Below, one piece after another: positions 1 to 9,467 of a stretch of DNA of 64,000 bases (position 1 is the stretch's first letter; every line of letters begins with the position of its first letter). The stretch covers positions 2,976,001 through 3,040,000 of the forward strand of contig NZ_SZYH01000001.1 of the NCBI RefSeq assembly GCF_005298175.1, in the 5' to 3' direction. Source of the stretch: Marinobacter panjinensis. GTDB lineage: Bacteria; Pseudomonadota; Gammaproteobacteria; Pseudomonadales; Oleiphilaceae. Under the pieces are notes generated by a model. That model was not told the DNA's origin and did not search any database. It was given only the letters and a program-made list of their open reading frames with translations. Both the position numbers and the translations under genes were made by a program.

Positions 1-204
1 GCAATAAATCTGCCAGGGTATTGGAAGGCCTTTGATACCGGGACGTCAGCCGAATTCGTCATTCTTTTTCAGTTTTTCAGGGATAAAAATCTGCGCTGTC
101 GTTGGGCGTTTCCTGCGGTTCTGCACTGTTTTGAGTCCGGATTGCCCGGTCAATCCACTGTTCACAGGGGCGGAAGTGCTGTTGGCGATAGGTTCTGCCG
201 ATGA
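1..204. other. non-coding region upstream of nasA promoter
   Basis: I see no convincing gene here. The open frames that cross it have no ribosome binding site and run into nasA or the terminator hairpin out of frame. It probably holds the upstream activating sequences of the sigma-54 promoter that follows. I could not pick out a clear pair of NtrC half-sites; TGCACT near 122 is the only fragment resembling one. Confidence 0.4.
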
Positions 205-220
205 TGGCCCTGGAATTGCA
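205..220 (+). promoter_or_regulatory. candidate sigma-54 (-24/-12) promoter of nasA
   Basis: The sequence TGGCCC-TGGAA-TTGCA matches the sigma-54 consensus TGGCAC-N5-TTGCA at all but one position, and has the obligatory GG-N10-GC spacing (GG at 206-207, GC at 218-219). Nitrogen assimilation genes are classic RpoN/NtrC targets, so the context fits. Transcription would start near 231, leaving a leader of about 135 nt that contains the two hairpins described next. The assignment is inferred from sequence only. Confidence 0.6.
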
Positions 221-245
221 CATAAGCGGCAACACCTCGTGAAAA

Positions 246-294
246 CACCGGGCAAGATGCAGGCCCGGTGCTTAATTGTGGCAAAGAAGCCCGC
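246..294 (+). promoter_or_regulatory. candidate ANTAR-type (NasT/NasR-like) antitermination leader
   Basis: A perfect 8-bp stem (246-253 with 263-270) is followed by a short hairpin GGC-AAAGAA-GCC (280-291). Its hexaloop has A at position 1 and G at position 4, the feature bound by ANTAR-domain antiterminators. The 3' side of this small hairpin overlaps the 5' arm of the terminator (287-294), so the two would be mutually exclusive. The first stem has a 9-nt loop rather than a clear hexaloop, so the match to the two-hairpin motif is incomplete. Confidence 0.4.
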
Positions 295-340
295 ATGCAC
301 TGTCTGTTCAGCAACAGATCGGGCATCGCGGGCTTTTTTG
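287..340 (+). terminator. leader terminator (attenuator) of nasA
   Basis: AAGCCCGC (287-294) pairs with GCGGGCTT (328-335), with an inner stem TCTGTT/AACAGA, and T6 follows at 334-339. It lies between the candidate sigma-54 promoter and the nasA ribosome binding site, so it probably works as a regulated attenuator. It could instead be the end of a gene lying before the window. Confidence 0.65.
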
Positions 341-366
341 TGTGTTTGTGATGCTCAGGAGATATC

Positions 367-3030
367 GTGGATTCGCAGAAAGCCAGCAACCCATCTGTTC
401 ACACCACCTGCCCCTATTGCGGGGTCGGGTGTGGCGTTATGGCAAACCCTGACACCCGCAAGCCGGTAGCCGGAGACGCCAACCATCCCGCGAACCATGG
501 ACGATTGTGCGTCAAGGGTGCCAGTCTGCACGAGACCACCGGGCAGGAAGGGCGATTGCTGTATCCGCTGGTCAGGGGGCGCAAGTCTGACTGGGACCAG
601 GCGCTTGACGAAGTGGCGGGCGCTATCCGCAACAGCATTGAAACTTATGGGCCGCAGTCTGTGGCCTTCTACCTGTCGGGCCAGTTGTTGACGGAAGACT
701 ATTACGTGGCCAATAAACTGGCCAAGGGCTTTCTGCGCACGGCCAATGTAGACACCAACTCCCGGCTTTGCATGTCGTCTGCGGTTGCGGCCCACAAGCG
801 GGCGTTTGGTGCCGATGTGGTGCCCGGCTGTTATGAAGACCTGGAGCTGGCGGATCTGCTGGTGCTGGCGGGCAGTAATGCGGCCTGGGCACACCCGGTG
901 CTATACCAACGCATGAAAGCCGCGGCCCAGGAAGGGCGCCGGGTAGTGGTCATCGACCCCCGCCGCACCGCAACCAGCGAGCTGGCGGACCTGCACCTGG
1001 CCCTGCGCCCCGGTACTGACACGGTATTGTTTAACGGCTTGTTGAGCTGGCTGTTTGATCAGGGTGGGCTGGACGAGCCCTATATTGATGCCCATTGCCA
1101 GGCATTCGATGAAGCTCTGGTGAGCGCGCGGGCTGCAGCCCCGGATGTCGGGTCAGTGGCCGAGCAGTGTGACCTGTCGAGGGAAGATGTGGAAACCTTC
1201 TATCGCTGGTTTGCATCGACGCCTCGCACGGTCACCGGCTTCTCCCAGGGGGTTAACCAGTCCGTCGCCGGCACCGACAAGGGCAATGCCATCATCAACT
1301 GCCACCTGGCCACCGGCCGTGTTGGCAAACCTGGTGCCGGGCCCTTTTCCCTGACTGGCCAACCCAACGCCATGGGTGGCCGGGAAGTGGGTGGTCTGGC
1401 CAACACACTGGCCGCCCACATGGACTACGACAGCCCCGGGGCAAGATCACGGGTGGCAGGGTTCTGGGGAACCAGCCAGGTGGCTGATGGTCCTGGCCTG
1501 AAGGCGGTGGACATGTTTGAAGCGGTTCACCGGGGCGATATCCGGGTGATCTGGATCATGGGCACCAACCCGGCGGTGAGCCTGCCGGATTCGGCACGGG
1601 TCCGGGTCGCTCTGGCACGTTGTCCGACGGTGATTGTGTCTGATTGCGTGGCCCATACCGATACCAGCGCCCTGGCGGACATCCTGCTTCCTGCCGCAGG
1701 CTGGGGTGAGAAAGACGGCACGGTAACCAACTCGGAACGGCGGATTTCCCGCCAGCGACGCTTCCTGCCCCTGCCAGCCGAGGTGAAACCGGACTGGTGG
1801 ATAATCAGCGCGGTGGCGGGAAAGCTGGGCTTCGGAGGTGCCTTTGATTACGGCAAGCCTGCTGACATATTCCGCGAGCACGCCGCCCTGTCGGCCCATG
1901 AAAACCGTGGCGAGCGCATCTTCAATCTCGCCGGTCTGGTAAACCTGACTGACAATGACTACGACGCTCTGGAGCCGGTGCAATGGCCTGTACTGACGGG
2001 CTCTGGTGTCACCGACTCGACACGGCTTTTTGCGGACGGTCGTTTTGTTACCGACAACCATCGCGCCCGCTTCGTTGCCATCAACACCGTTCTGCCCGAA
2101 CAGAAAACCTGTGACGACTACCCCATGGTGGTCAATACCGGTCGTATCCGGGACCAGTGGCACACCATGACCCGAACCGCCAATGCACCGCGATTACTGG
2201 CTCACCGTTCAGAGCCATTTGTTGAAATTCATCATCACGACATGGCCAGGCTGAACCTGGTGGAAGGCCATCTTGCAAGGCTGACCCTGAACAATGAACA
2301 ATTCGTGGGGCGTGTGCGTCAGAGTGATGGACAGCGACCGGGGGAAGTCTTCATTCCCATCCACTGGAACCGCCAGTTTGCCTCCAGCGGCGTGGCTACC
2401 GTGTTGACCGAATCGGTAACGGATCCCGTCTCCGGCCAGCCCGAAGCTAAACACGGTCGCGCCGCCATAAAACCATTCCGTGCCAGCTGGCACGGCCGGC
2501 TACTGGTTCGACGTGAACGCCCCCGGCGCTGGGCGTCGGATTACTGGTGTCATGTACCGCTGAATCACTGTGACAGTTGGTGGGTCGCCGGCCGCCAGCC
2601 CATCACGTGGCTGGATGCGATGAATGACTGGCTTGGCGGGACGGCCCATGTGGTTATGTCCGACCCGGCACAGGGGTGCTTCCGTGCAGCCCGAATCGTC
2701 AATGGCCAGCTGGAGGCCGTGTTCATGGTGGATAAGGACCCCGCCAGAATTCCCGACGCAGGCTGGCTGGATGACTGTTTTTCCGAGCCGACGCTGTCGG
2801 AATCCAGCCGGCGAGCCCTGTTGGCGGCCCGGGATGTGGATGTGGAAGACCCGGGAGCCATCATATGCAGTTGTTTTCAGGTGGGTGAACACCAGATCGG
2901 AGCCGCCATTGCCGGTGGTGTTGGATCCGTGGCAGCGCTGGGAGAACAGCTTCGTTGCGGGACCAACTGCGGCTCCTGCATTCCGGAGCTGCGACACCTG
3001 ATTGAGGCCTCAGTCAGCGAGCGCGCGTAA
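367..3030 (+). CDS. nasA: assimilatory nitrate reductase, large subunit
   Basis: Molybdopterin-dependent enzyme reducing nitrate to nitrite in the cytoplasm for nitrogen assimilation. The N-terminus carries the 4Fe-4S motif of the Nas/Nap family (Cys15, Cys18, Cys22, Cys48). It is followed by the molybdopterin oxidoreductase and molydopterin-binding domains. The C-terminal region (about 835-875) holds a BFD-like [2Fe-2S] domain with motifs ICSC and CGTNCGSC, as in other gammaproteobacterial NasA proteins of about 900 residues. The start is GTG at 367, with CAGGAG seven bases upstream. The leader suggests NtrC/sigma-54 induction plus nitrate-responsive antitermination. Nitrite reductase and transport genes are not in this window. 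The 3' end overlaps the convergent SprT-like gene by 21 nt. Confidence 0.93.
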   Translation: MDSQKASNPSVHTTCPYCGVGCGVMANPDTRKPVAGDANHPANHGRLCVKGASLHETTGQEGRLLYPLVRGRKSDWDQALDEVAGAIRNSIETYGPQSVAFYLSGQLLTEDYYVANKLAKGFLRTANVDTNSRLCMSSAVAAHKRAFGADVVPGCYEDLELADLLVLAGSNAAWAHPVLYQRMKAAAQEGRRVVVIDPRRTATSELADLHLALRPGTDTVLFNGLLSWLFDQGGLDEPYIDAHCQAFDEALVSARAAAPDVGSVAEQCDLSREDVETFYRWFASTPRTVTGFSQGVNQSVAGTDKGNAIINCHLATGRVGKPGAGPFSLTGQPNAMGGREVGGLANTLAAHMDYDSPGARSRVAGFWGTSQVADGPGLKAVDMFEAVHRGDIRVIWIMGTNPAVSLPDSARVRVALARCPTVIVSDCVAHTDTSALADILLPAAGWGEKDGTVTNSERRISRQRRFLPLPAEVKPDWWIISAVAGKLGFGGAFDYGKPADIFREHAALSAHENRGERIFNLAGLVNLTDNDYDALEPVQWPVLTGSGVTDSTRLFADGRFVTDNHRARFVAINTVLPEQKTCDDYPMVVNTGRIRDQWHTMTRTANAPRLLAHRSEPFVEIHHHDMARLNLVEGHLARLTLNNEQFVGRVRQSDGQRPGEVFIPIHWNRQFASSGVATVLTESVTDPVSGQPEAKHGRAAIKPFRASWHGRLLVRRERPRRWASDYWCHVPLNHCDSWWVAGRQPITWLDAMNDWLGGTAHVVMSDPAQGCFRAARIVNGQLEAVFMVDKDPARIPDAGWLDDCFSEPTLSESSRRALLAARDVDVEDPGAIICSCFQVGEHQIGAAIAGGVGSVAALGEQLRCGTNCGSCIPELRHLIEASVSERA

Positions 3031-3711
3031 CAGAACCACCGGCACCCGGTATCTTAATCCCCGGCAGTCCCCGGTACCCTCTACCGTGCAGGTCTTGCGG
3101 TTCACCCGGATAATCGTGCCTTGCAGTTGGCGCCTGCCGGCACCAAAGCCAACCGCGTCCCCTACCGCCCACTTCGACATTAACAGGCGAGTATCCGGAG
3201 CCTGGATAGTCTCGTCGGGTACCGGCATGCCGGCACTCTCTGCCTGCTCTGCCAGGTGGCGCCTGGCGGCGTCGGCCCCGCCGCTGCCGTGGAGCTCATC
3301 CAGTATCCGGTAGAAATGCCTGTTGTGAACCGAGCCATGATAGCGCTGGCCGGATATATGCTGGAGCAGGTGAGCGAATTCGTGGCAACAGGTGTGTGCC
3401 AGCAGATTCAGTGTGGTGACCTCACCATCAAAATACTTGCGCTGCCGTATCTCCCGCCCGGAAAGCCAGCCGGCCACCGCGTCAGGCTGGTGCTTGGCCA
3501 TGATCATGCGTTTGCCGTAGGTGATCTGGTGCTGTTTCAGGCGCGGGTCAAATCGATGATAGGTAGCCTGGCCGGAGCCGACCCGGCATAGCAGGGTTGT
3601 GGCCGGAGCCTGGTTGCGGACCCAGTTTTGTGCGGGGGACCAGAGAATGGCACTGGTGGTTTCGCACATGAGCTGGCCCAACCTGTGGGCTTTGGAAGGT
3701 TCAATAGTCAT
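3010..3711 (-). CDS. SprT-like zinc metalloprotease
   Basis: The protein has the zinc-protease signature HEFAH at residues 110-114 and a downstream His-rich stretch (HGSVHNRHF, 125-133) that supplies the third zinc ligand in SprT/SprT-like domains. Its 233 residues exceed E. coli SprT (about 165), with a C-terminal extension (about 165-233) rich in beta-type sequence. Bacterial SprT proteins have no well defined substrate; eukaryotic Spartan cleaves DNA-protein crosslinks, and extending that here would be inference. It has no signal peptide, so it is probably cytoplasmic. It converges on nasA with a 21-nt tail overlap. The start ATG at 3711 lacks an obvious Shine-Dalgarno sequence. Confidence 0.8.
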   Translation of the reverse strand: MTIEPSKAHRLGQLMCETTSAILWSPAQNWVRNQAPATTLLCRVGSGQATYHRFDPRLKQHQITYGKRMIMAKHQPDAVAGWLSGREIRQRKYFDGEVTTLNLLAHTCCHEFAHLLQHISGQRYHGSVHNRHFYRILDELHGSGGADAARRHLAEQAESAGMPVPDETIQAPDTRLLMSKWAVGDAVGFGAGRRQLQGTIIRVNRKTCTVEGTGDCRGLRYRVPVVLLRALAD

Positions 3712-3784
3712 GGGCCAGACGCGTGCAGAAGGAGGGGAGAGCTACCATTCTTTTATAATACCTCGTACGGGGCTTCCCGTAAAA

Positions 3785-3815
3785 ACAACAACGGCCAGCA
3801 AGGGCTGGCCGTTGT
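3785..3815 (-). terminator. Rho-independent terminator after hcp
   Basis: A perfect 12-bp stem (3788-3799 with 3804-3815) and a 4-nt loop are followed on the minus strand by a T-rich tail (TGTTTTTAC). It lies just past the hcp stop codon at 3836. Confidence 0.85.
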
Positions 3816-3835
3816 GACTGACTGGACCGGAAGGC

Positions 3836-4354
3836 TTAGCCTTCGATCGGCGAACGCCAGTCATCTGCACCGGAAGTGCCGGCAACGGCGTGCTCCCAGG
3901 TGACCTTGCGGTAGGACAGGGAAGCGGTAACCAGCTGGGTGAAGTCAGCGCTGGCGGCGTCCTGGCAGTGCGGCATGTTGCACTGGATGTCGATGATGGT
4001 GGCATCTTCCAGGATAGTGGAGAAGAAGTGCTCCTGCTTGCCCTCAACGGAGGTGCGGTACCACTTCAGCTCTACCTTCGGCAGCATTTCACCGGAAGCC
4101 AGTGCGTTGTACATCAGCGGTGTGGCTTTGTTCAGCGCAGAGGTGAACTTGAACGGCTTGTGAACGCGCTGACCGGAAGGCTGACCGGACTGGGGGTCAG
4201 TCGGAACGGTTACAACGTGGCTGAATTCCTGAACCAGCACTTCGTCTTCGTGACCTTCAACGTAGATGTTGCCTACGGAATCGGACGTGAATGCGCCGGC
4301 GGTGATGTTACCCTGGGTCTGGCCTTCGATGCTGATATAACAAGGAGTTGGCAT
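3836..4354 (-). CDS. hcp: Hcp family type VI secretion tube protein (orphan)
   Basis: Hcp forms the hexameric inner tube of the type VI secretion system and is also exported. The protein starts MPTPCYISIEG and keeps the family's beta-barrel pattern (FTSDSVGNIYVEGHED, then HKPFKFTSALNKATP). I chose the ATG at 4354 rather than the one 12 nt earlier because the first ATG overlaps GGAG, which sits six bases before the second. Length 172 residues is normal. No other T6SS gene (tss, vgrG, clpV) or effector is adjacent; the neighbours are sprT-like and tonB. Orphan hcp genes usually serve a system encoded elsewhere in the chromosome. A strong terminator follows. Confidence 0.9.
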   Translation of the reverse strand: MPTPCYISIEGQTQGNITAGAFTSDSVGNIYVEGHEDEVLVQEFSHVVTVPTDPQSGQPSGQRVHKPFKFTSALNKATPLMYNALASGEMLPKVELKWYRTSVEGKQEHFFSTILEDATIIDIQCNMPHCQDAASADFTQLVTASLSYRKVTWEHAVAGTSGADDWRSPIEG

Positions 4355-4551
4355 AGTCTGCTCCATGACGATTGAATGAATAAGTGTCCTCGGGTTCTCC
4401 CTGGACGCTTACCCATTAACAAAGGCCGTGCCAGAAATGAAAAGATGTTTAATAACAGTTAGTAAGAATATCCTGGCAAATGGATCGAGGTTGTTCAGGC
4501 AATCTGTTGCTGGCTTCGGGGCGAGATCTTGCTGGCAGGGCAATAAATTGC

Positions 4552-5270
<719 letters not shown>

Positions 5271-5271
<1 letters not shown>

Positions 5272-5681
5272 CAGTTGGCAGGCTCCGTCAGCAGGATGAC
5301 TTCCCCGTAGCCGTTGTCCTCAAGCACGCGAAGCAGGATTTCCAGGTCTGTCATGGCAATGTCCTGTTCGGCCGCTATTTTAAGGGGGGACTCTTCATCC
5401 GGAGCCGGTAGCGCGTCTGGAAAGTCGTTCGCCTCAACGGTTTGCCCCTCTACCTGCCACTCCCCGGCTGCGGTAACGACCAGGTCCGCGTGGGGCCGCT
5501 CATTGCCTGCCTGATCCCCGGTGCCGGGAAGATCCGGTAACGGCGTATCCGACAACTGGCCTGCCACGATAAAAAACATCAGCAGCAGGAACACCAGGTT
5601 GATGAGGGGCAGCAGGGCATCTTCCAGGCGCTCCATAAGGGACTTGCCGGAGGTGACCGGCGGTGGTACCAGATCGCTCAT
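5271..5681 (-). CDS. ExbD-like protein lacking the membrane Asp (ExbD2)
   Basis: ExbD/TolR family, 136 residues, with one N-terminal membrane helix (about 24-42) and a periplasmic domain. In ExbD, TolR and MotB the membrane helix has an essential protonatable Asp within the sequence P-L/F-I-D. Here the matching position is Asn28 (LLPLINLVFLLL), so this copy should not carry protons. It overlaps exbD1 by 4 nt upstream (ATGA) and tonB downstream, so all four genes are translationally coupled. It may pair with ExbD1 in a heterodimer inside the ExbB pentamer; that is inference. It could also be a non-motor accessory subunit. Confidence 0.82.
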
Positions 5682-6079
5682 GGTTGCTCCGCGGGCTGCG
5701 GTGTACGCTTCCAGTGGGTGGTGATGCCGCTGTCGGATAACCGGCTGTAGGCGGTGGTGAAATCCGTCAGGCGAGTGGCGGATGCAGTGGCCAGATTGAT
5801 CTCATTCACACCGCTGGCTCTCAGTTCGCTGACAAGCGCCTCAACTGTCCAGGTTTCCCCTTTCCACTGAGCTTTGCCATCCCGCTGTACCGTTACTTCG
5901 GGCACGGGTTCTCCGGTGACCGGGCTGGTATCGCCGGTGCTGTTGCTCAGCTCCATGAAGCTCACGGGCAGCAGGCGGCTGGTGAGCATGAAGAACACCA
6001 GCAGGATAAAAACCACATCAATCAATGGGGTAATGCGGATGGGAACCGGCCGTGCCGGTCTTGGTTCAACCAGTTGCAT
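5678..6079 (-). CDS. exbD: ExbD biopolymer transport protein (ExbD1)
   Basis: Proton-channel subunit of the TonB energising complex in the inner membrane. A single membrane helix near residues 19-38 carries the conserved Asp21 (TPLIDVVFILLVFF), followed by a periplasmic domain. The open frame extends to 6226, but the start at 6079 gives a 133-residue protein of family size and a 14-nt overlap with the end of exbB. It precedes exbD2, which lacks the Asp, so this copy is the likely functional proton carrier. Confidence 0.88.
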   Translation of the reverse strand: MQLVEPRPARPVPIRITPLIDVVFILLVFFMLTSRLLPVSFMELSNSTGDTSPVTGEPVPEVTVQRDGKAQWKGETWTVEALVSELRASGVNEINLATASATRLTDFTTAYSRLSDSGITTHWKRTPQPAEQP

Positions 6080-6863
6080 TGGCCAGGCGGCCCTGCTGTC
6101 CGGTTCCGGAATAATTGGCAAAACGACGGGAAGCATGCGTGGTGTCTGTCCCAGGTTCTGCGTTCTCCGTGACTTCGTAGCTTTCGGGCGCTCCCAGTGG
6201 CACGGATAATACGCTGACGAGCGCACTGTTGATGGTTTTCTGGATCCGCCGAAGACGGAATTCTATCCAGGCTGCCAGAGCGGCAAACGGAATGGCAATC
6301 ACCAGGCCCGCTGCGGTGGTGGTCAGGGCTTCGTATATGCCTCCGCTCAACTGGGACGCATTGGCCCGGCCTTCGGTGGCGGCCATGGCGCTGAACGCTT
6401 CCATCATGCCCATTACCGTGCCCAGCAGTCCCAGTAGCGGTGCCAGTGCAGCGATCACCTCAATGATTTTCAGTGGCGCCTCAAAAGGCTCCAGGGCGTG
6501 GTGGGCGTCCCTGGCGACGGTTTCCCGGATATGCTGTGGGTCGGTGCCTTTCAGGCGGGCGTTCATGGTATCAACAACCAGACCATGCAGCGGGTTCAGA
6601 CGGCGGTAGCGGCCGGCGTTGCGCTGCAGCTGACCGGGCACTTCACTGCCGGGCTTTTGTTGCCAAACCGTAATGGCCTTTTTAAGTTTTGCGGTGAATC
6701 TGGGGGCAAAAAAAGTCCCGAATAACATGAGGTAAACGAAGGTCACCAGGCCCGCAACTGCAATTGCCAGCAGCACCATCATTACAGGGCCGCCCATTTC
6801 CATCAGCTGACTGACCGGGCCGGCACTGAGTCCGGTGGCGTCGGTGAGCAGGGGGTCTGACAT
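6066..6863 (-). CDS. exbB: ExbB/TolQ/MotA family proton channel protein
   Basis: Pentameric inner-membrane scaffold of the TonB motor. It has three membrane segments: near residues 20-45 (GGPVMMVLLAIAVAGLVTF), about 135-160 (ALAPLLGLLGTVMGMM) and about 180-205 (AAGLVIAIPFAALAAW). The middle two carry the MotA/TolQ/ExbB signature GLLGTVxGM. A C-terminal hydrophilic tail of about 35 residues follows. ATG at 6863 has AGGAGA eight bases upstream. It is the first gene of the operon and lies 34 nt from a Fur-box-like sequence, so expression should rise under iron limitation. Confidence 0.88.
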   Translation of the reverse strand: MSDPLLTDATGLSAGPVSQLMEMGGPVMMVLLAIAVAGLVTFVYLMLFGTFFAPRFTAKLKKAITVWQQKPGSEVPGQLQRNAGRYRRLNPLHGLVVDTMNARLKGTDPQHIRETVARDAHHALEPFEAPLKIIEVIAALAPLLGLLGTVMGMMEAFSAMAATEGRANASQLSGGIYEALTTTAAGLVIAIPFAALAAWIEFRLRRIQKTINSALVSVLSVPLGAPESYEVTENAEPGTDTTHASRRFANYSGTGQQGRLANATG

Positions 6864-6896
6864 CAGGAGAACCTCAATCGTTAAATAGATCTAAAT

Positions 6897-6915
6897 AATA
6901 ACGATTATCATTGAA
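6897..6915 (-). promoter_or_regulatory. Fur-box-like operator before exbB
   Basis: AATAACGATTATCATTGAA matches 14 of 19 positions of the consensus GATAATGATAATCATTATC. It sits 34-52 nt upstream of the exbB start, where a promoter would lie. It supports iron-dependent repression of the exbB-exbD-exbD-tonB operon. It also lies upstream of the divergent cyclase gene. Confidence 0.72.
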
Positions 6916-7090
6916 TTTGCAAGTCCTGTAACCTCCTGGTTGCCAACTGTCTGTTAAACTATTGAATGACGATCAATTACAACTAATTACAACAAACGGT
7001 GCTTTGCCCTGTGAGCCAGATGTCTGGTACCCCCTGTGAAACATTTATTGTGTTCCGCCAACGGTTTTCGGAATCGGGGGGCTGCTCGCC

Positions 7091-9448
7091 GTGATGAGGA
7101 AGCGCTGGTTTGTCAGTCTCGTCAACCGGGCTGTCGCCTTTGTGCTCTTTGCCATTGTGCTTTCAGCGGTGGCGGTGGCGGTGGTCAGCTCACTGGTCAG
7201 TCGTGCTGAACTTGAGGCCCAGGCCAGCGAGCAGGTTGAGACGATCGCAGATCTCGTCGCTGGTGATCTGGATACGCGCCTCGCGCAACGACGGAATATG
7301 CTCGCCCATGTTGCCGAGGGGTTTGCCATGGAAGAGAGCGTACTGACCGCCCGGGCCCGCGTACTCATCCGACGTGAAATTGCGCTCCAGCATCTGTTTG
7401 ACGGGATCTACCTGTTCGATACCAGCGGCGATGTTATTGCCGAATACCCGGAGCAATACCAGCAGGTCGGGTTGAACGTGAGTGAGCGCCAGTATTTCCA
7501 GCAAACCTCGAACCAGCTGACTCCGGTTATCAGCGAACCCTATGTGTCGAACTACCAGGACCAGCCGGCGATCATGGTTACCTCGCCCATTTTTGATCAT
7601 CGTCAGCGGTTTATCGGGGTTCTCGGTGGTGCAGTGCTTCTTGCCGGAGACAATTTCATGAAGGAAATAAGCGGGGTGCGCATCGGCAAGACCGGCTATA
7701 TCGGCATTGCGACCCGCAACGGTGTGACCCTTGCCCACGGGCGAACTGGTGAAACAATGACCCCACTACGGCTCGAAAACCCGGTACTGCGTGATGCCAT
7801 GGGAGGATTTGAAGGCACACTGAGAACCAGCAACCAGGAAGGTACGGATACCATTATGTCGATACGGCAGATGTCCCAGGTGCCCTGGTTTGTGGCTGCC
7901 GTATGGCCCGAACGGGAAGCCTATGCACCTGTCAGCCGGCTGACTGACAGTTTTGTACTGGTGTTGCTGATTGTCATTCTGGTAGCGGCACCGCTGGCGC
8001 TGGTGGTGTTCCGGCGCCTGATGGCGCCCCTTGACAAACTCGGGCTGCAGATCAGTGAGCGTCATCTGGGGATTCGCACCGAGCCTGTGGACGTTGCCGG
8101 CGGTTCGGAAATCCGCCAGGTGGCAGAAACCTTCAACACCGTTATGGAAGAACGGGATGAAGTGATGGCATCGCTGGCGGAGCGTGAGGCGTTCTTCCGT
8201 TCTCTTACCCAGAGTGCGCCAATTGGCATTATCCAGACCGATGTACTGGGCCGGATTGAATTCGTTAACCCTGCTTTCGAACGGATTGTCGGAATAGATG
8301 CCAATGACCTGCTGCATACGCCGCTGATTGAAAAGGTGTATGAGCAGGACCGTGCCAGTGCCGTGGACGACTGGAGGGGGGCGCTGAATAACAACGCTGT
8401 TTTCCTCGGTCGTTTCCGCCTGAAGACCCGGAACGACCAGCAACTGGTGTGGGCGGATGTGATGACGGCAGTATTTGGTACGGAAGAGCGAACGCTGGGT
8501 ACCATTACGGTGGTTCGGGATATCACCCATGAACTGGAAATCGAGGCGGAACTGGCTGAAGAGCAGGAGCGGGCCGACAGCATTCTTGGTGTCCTTCAGG
8601 AAGGTGTGTTGATGCTGGATGTCGACGGTGTTATCCGCTATGCCAATGCGGCTGCCTGTGGTTTCCTGGGGTTGCCGGAGGGGTGCGAGCAGGCCAATTT
8701 CTTTGAGCGCGTCGAGATAGAAAGCGAAAACCACCGTTGGGAGCCAGACGACTACCTGCGCAGCGCAGATGCAGACAGCCTTTACGCGACGATGAGGAAC
8801 AATCGCGGGCGGGCTTTCGATGTGGACCTTGCCATGCTGCACCTGCACCGGGGCAGTGACAATCATCAGCTGATACTGGTGATCCGGGATGACAGCGAGC
8901 GCCGTCGTGAAGAAGAGCGGCTGTCCTGGGAGGCAACCCACGACAGCCTCACCGGGTTGCTCAACCGACGTGCCTTCAACTCATCCCTGGTGAAATGCCT
9001 GGGCGATGCCAGCAAAAAGACGGTTTCCAGTGTGTTGATGCTGATTGACCTGGACCACTTCAAACCGGTCAATGACGAAGGTGGGCACCTGATGGGGGAT
9101 GACCTGCTCGGGCGTCTTTCGGATCTGCTCAGGGCGTCCGTGAGGCAATCTGATACAGCAGCTCGCTTAGGTGGTGATGAGTTCGGCATTATTCTGCCCG
9201 CCTGTGGTCTGCAGCGCGCTGAGGAACTGGCAGAAACCATTCGCCGGGGCATTGAATCCATCCGCATCGAGCAGGACGGCAAATCCTTTGGTGTCACGGC
9301 GAGCATTGGTCTGACGGAAATGTCCAAAGCCGATTACGGCCCCCGTGAGGTAATGGCAAGAGCCGATGATGGTACTTATGCCGCCAAGGCCCGTGGTCGC
9401 AACCAGGTAGTGACCGTTCCTCTGCCGGATCAGACCCGCCCTCTCTGA
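7091..9448 (+). CDS. Cache-HAMP-PAS-PAS diguanylate cyclase
   Basis: Predicted membrane diguanylate cyclase that makes c-di-GMP in response to a periplasmic ligand. Order: membrane helix (about 11-33), periplasmic double-Cache sensor (about 35-285), second helix (about 291-311), HAMP (about 312-360), two PAS domains (about 365-480 and 493-610) and GGDEF (about 620-785). The active site GGDEF is intact at 694-698. The product-inhibition I-site RQSD sits at 685-688, exactly five residues before it. It is divergent from exbB, with 227 nt between them. The ligand cannot be told from sequence. Confidence 0.9.
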   Translation: MMRKRWFVSLVNRAVAFVLFAIVLSAVAVAVVSSLVSRAELEAQASEQVETIADLVAGDLDTRLAQRRNMLAHVAEGFAMEESVLTARARVLIRREIALQHLFDGIYLFDTSGDVIAEYPEQYQQVGLNVSERQYFQQTSNQLTPVISEPYVSNYQDQPAIMVTSPIFDHRQRFIGVLGGAVLLAGDNFMKEISGVRIGKTGYIGIATRNGVTLAHGRTGETMTPLRLENPVLRDAMGGFEGTLRTSNQEGTDTIMSIRQMSQVPWFVAAVWPEREAYAPVSRLTDSFVLVLLIVILVAAPLALVVFRRLMAPLDKLGLQISERHLGIRTEPVDVAGGSEIRQVAETFNTVMEERDEVMASLAEREAFFRSLTQSAPIGIIQTDVLGRIEFVNPAFERIVGIDANDLLHTPLIEKVYEQDRASAVDDWRGALNNNAVFLGRFRLKTRNDQQLVWADVMTAVFGTEERTLGTITVVRDITHELEIEAELAEEQERADSILGVLQEGVLMLDVDGVIRYANAAACGFLGLPEGCEQANFFERVEIESENHRWEPDDYLRSADADSLYATMRNNRGRAFDVDLAMLHLHRGSDNHQLILVIRDDSERRREEERLSWEATHDSLTGLLNRRAFNSSLVKCLGDASKKTVSSVLMLIDLDHFKPVNDEGGHLMGDDLLGRLSDLLRASVRQSDTAARLGGDEFGIILPACGLQRAEELAETIRRGIESIRIEQDGKSFGVTASIGLTEMSKADYGPREVMARADDGTYAAKARGRNQVVTVPLPDQTRPL

Positions 9449-9467
9449 CCCGGCCCCGTGAAGAGCT

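Noticed and set aside
7766..8941. Minus-strand frame of 391 codons opposite the Cache-GGDEF cyclase
   Set aside because: Antisense shadow in high-GC coding sequence, no recognisable motif.
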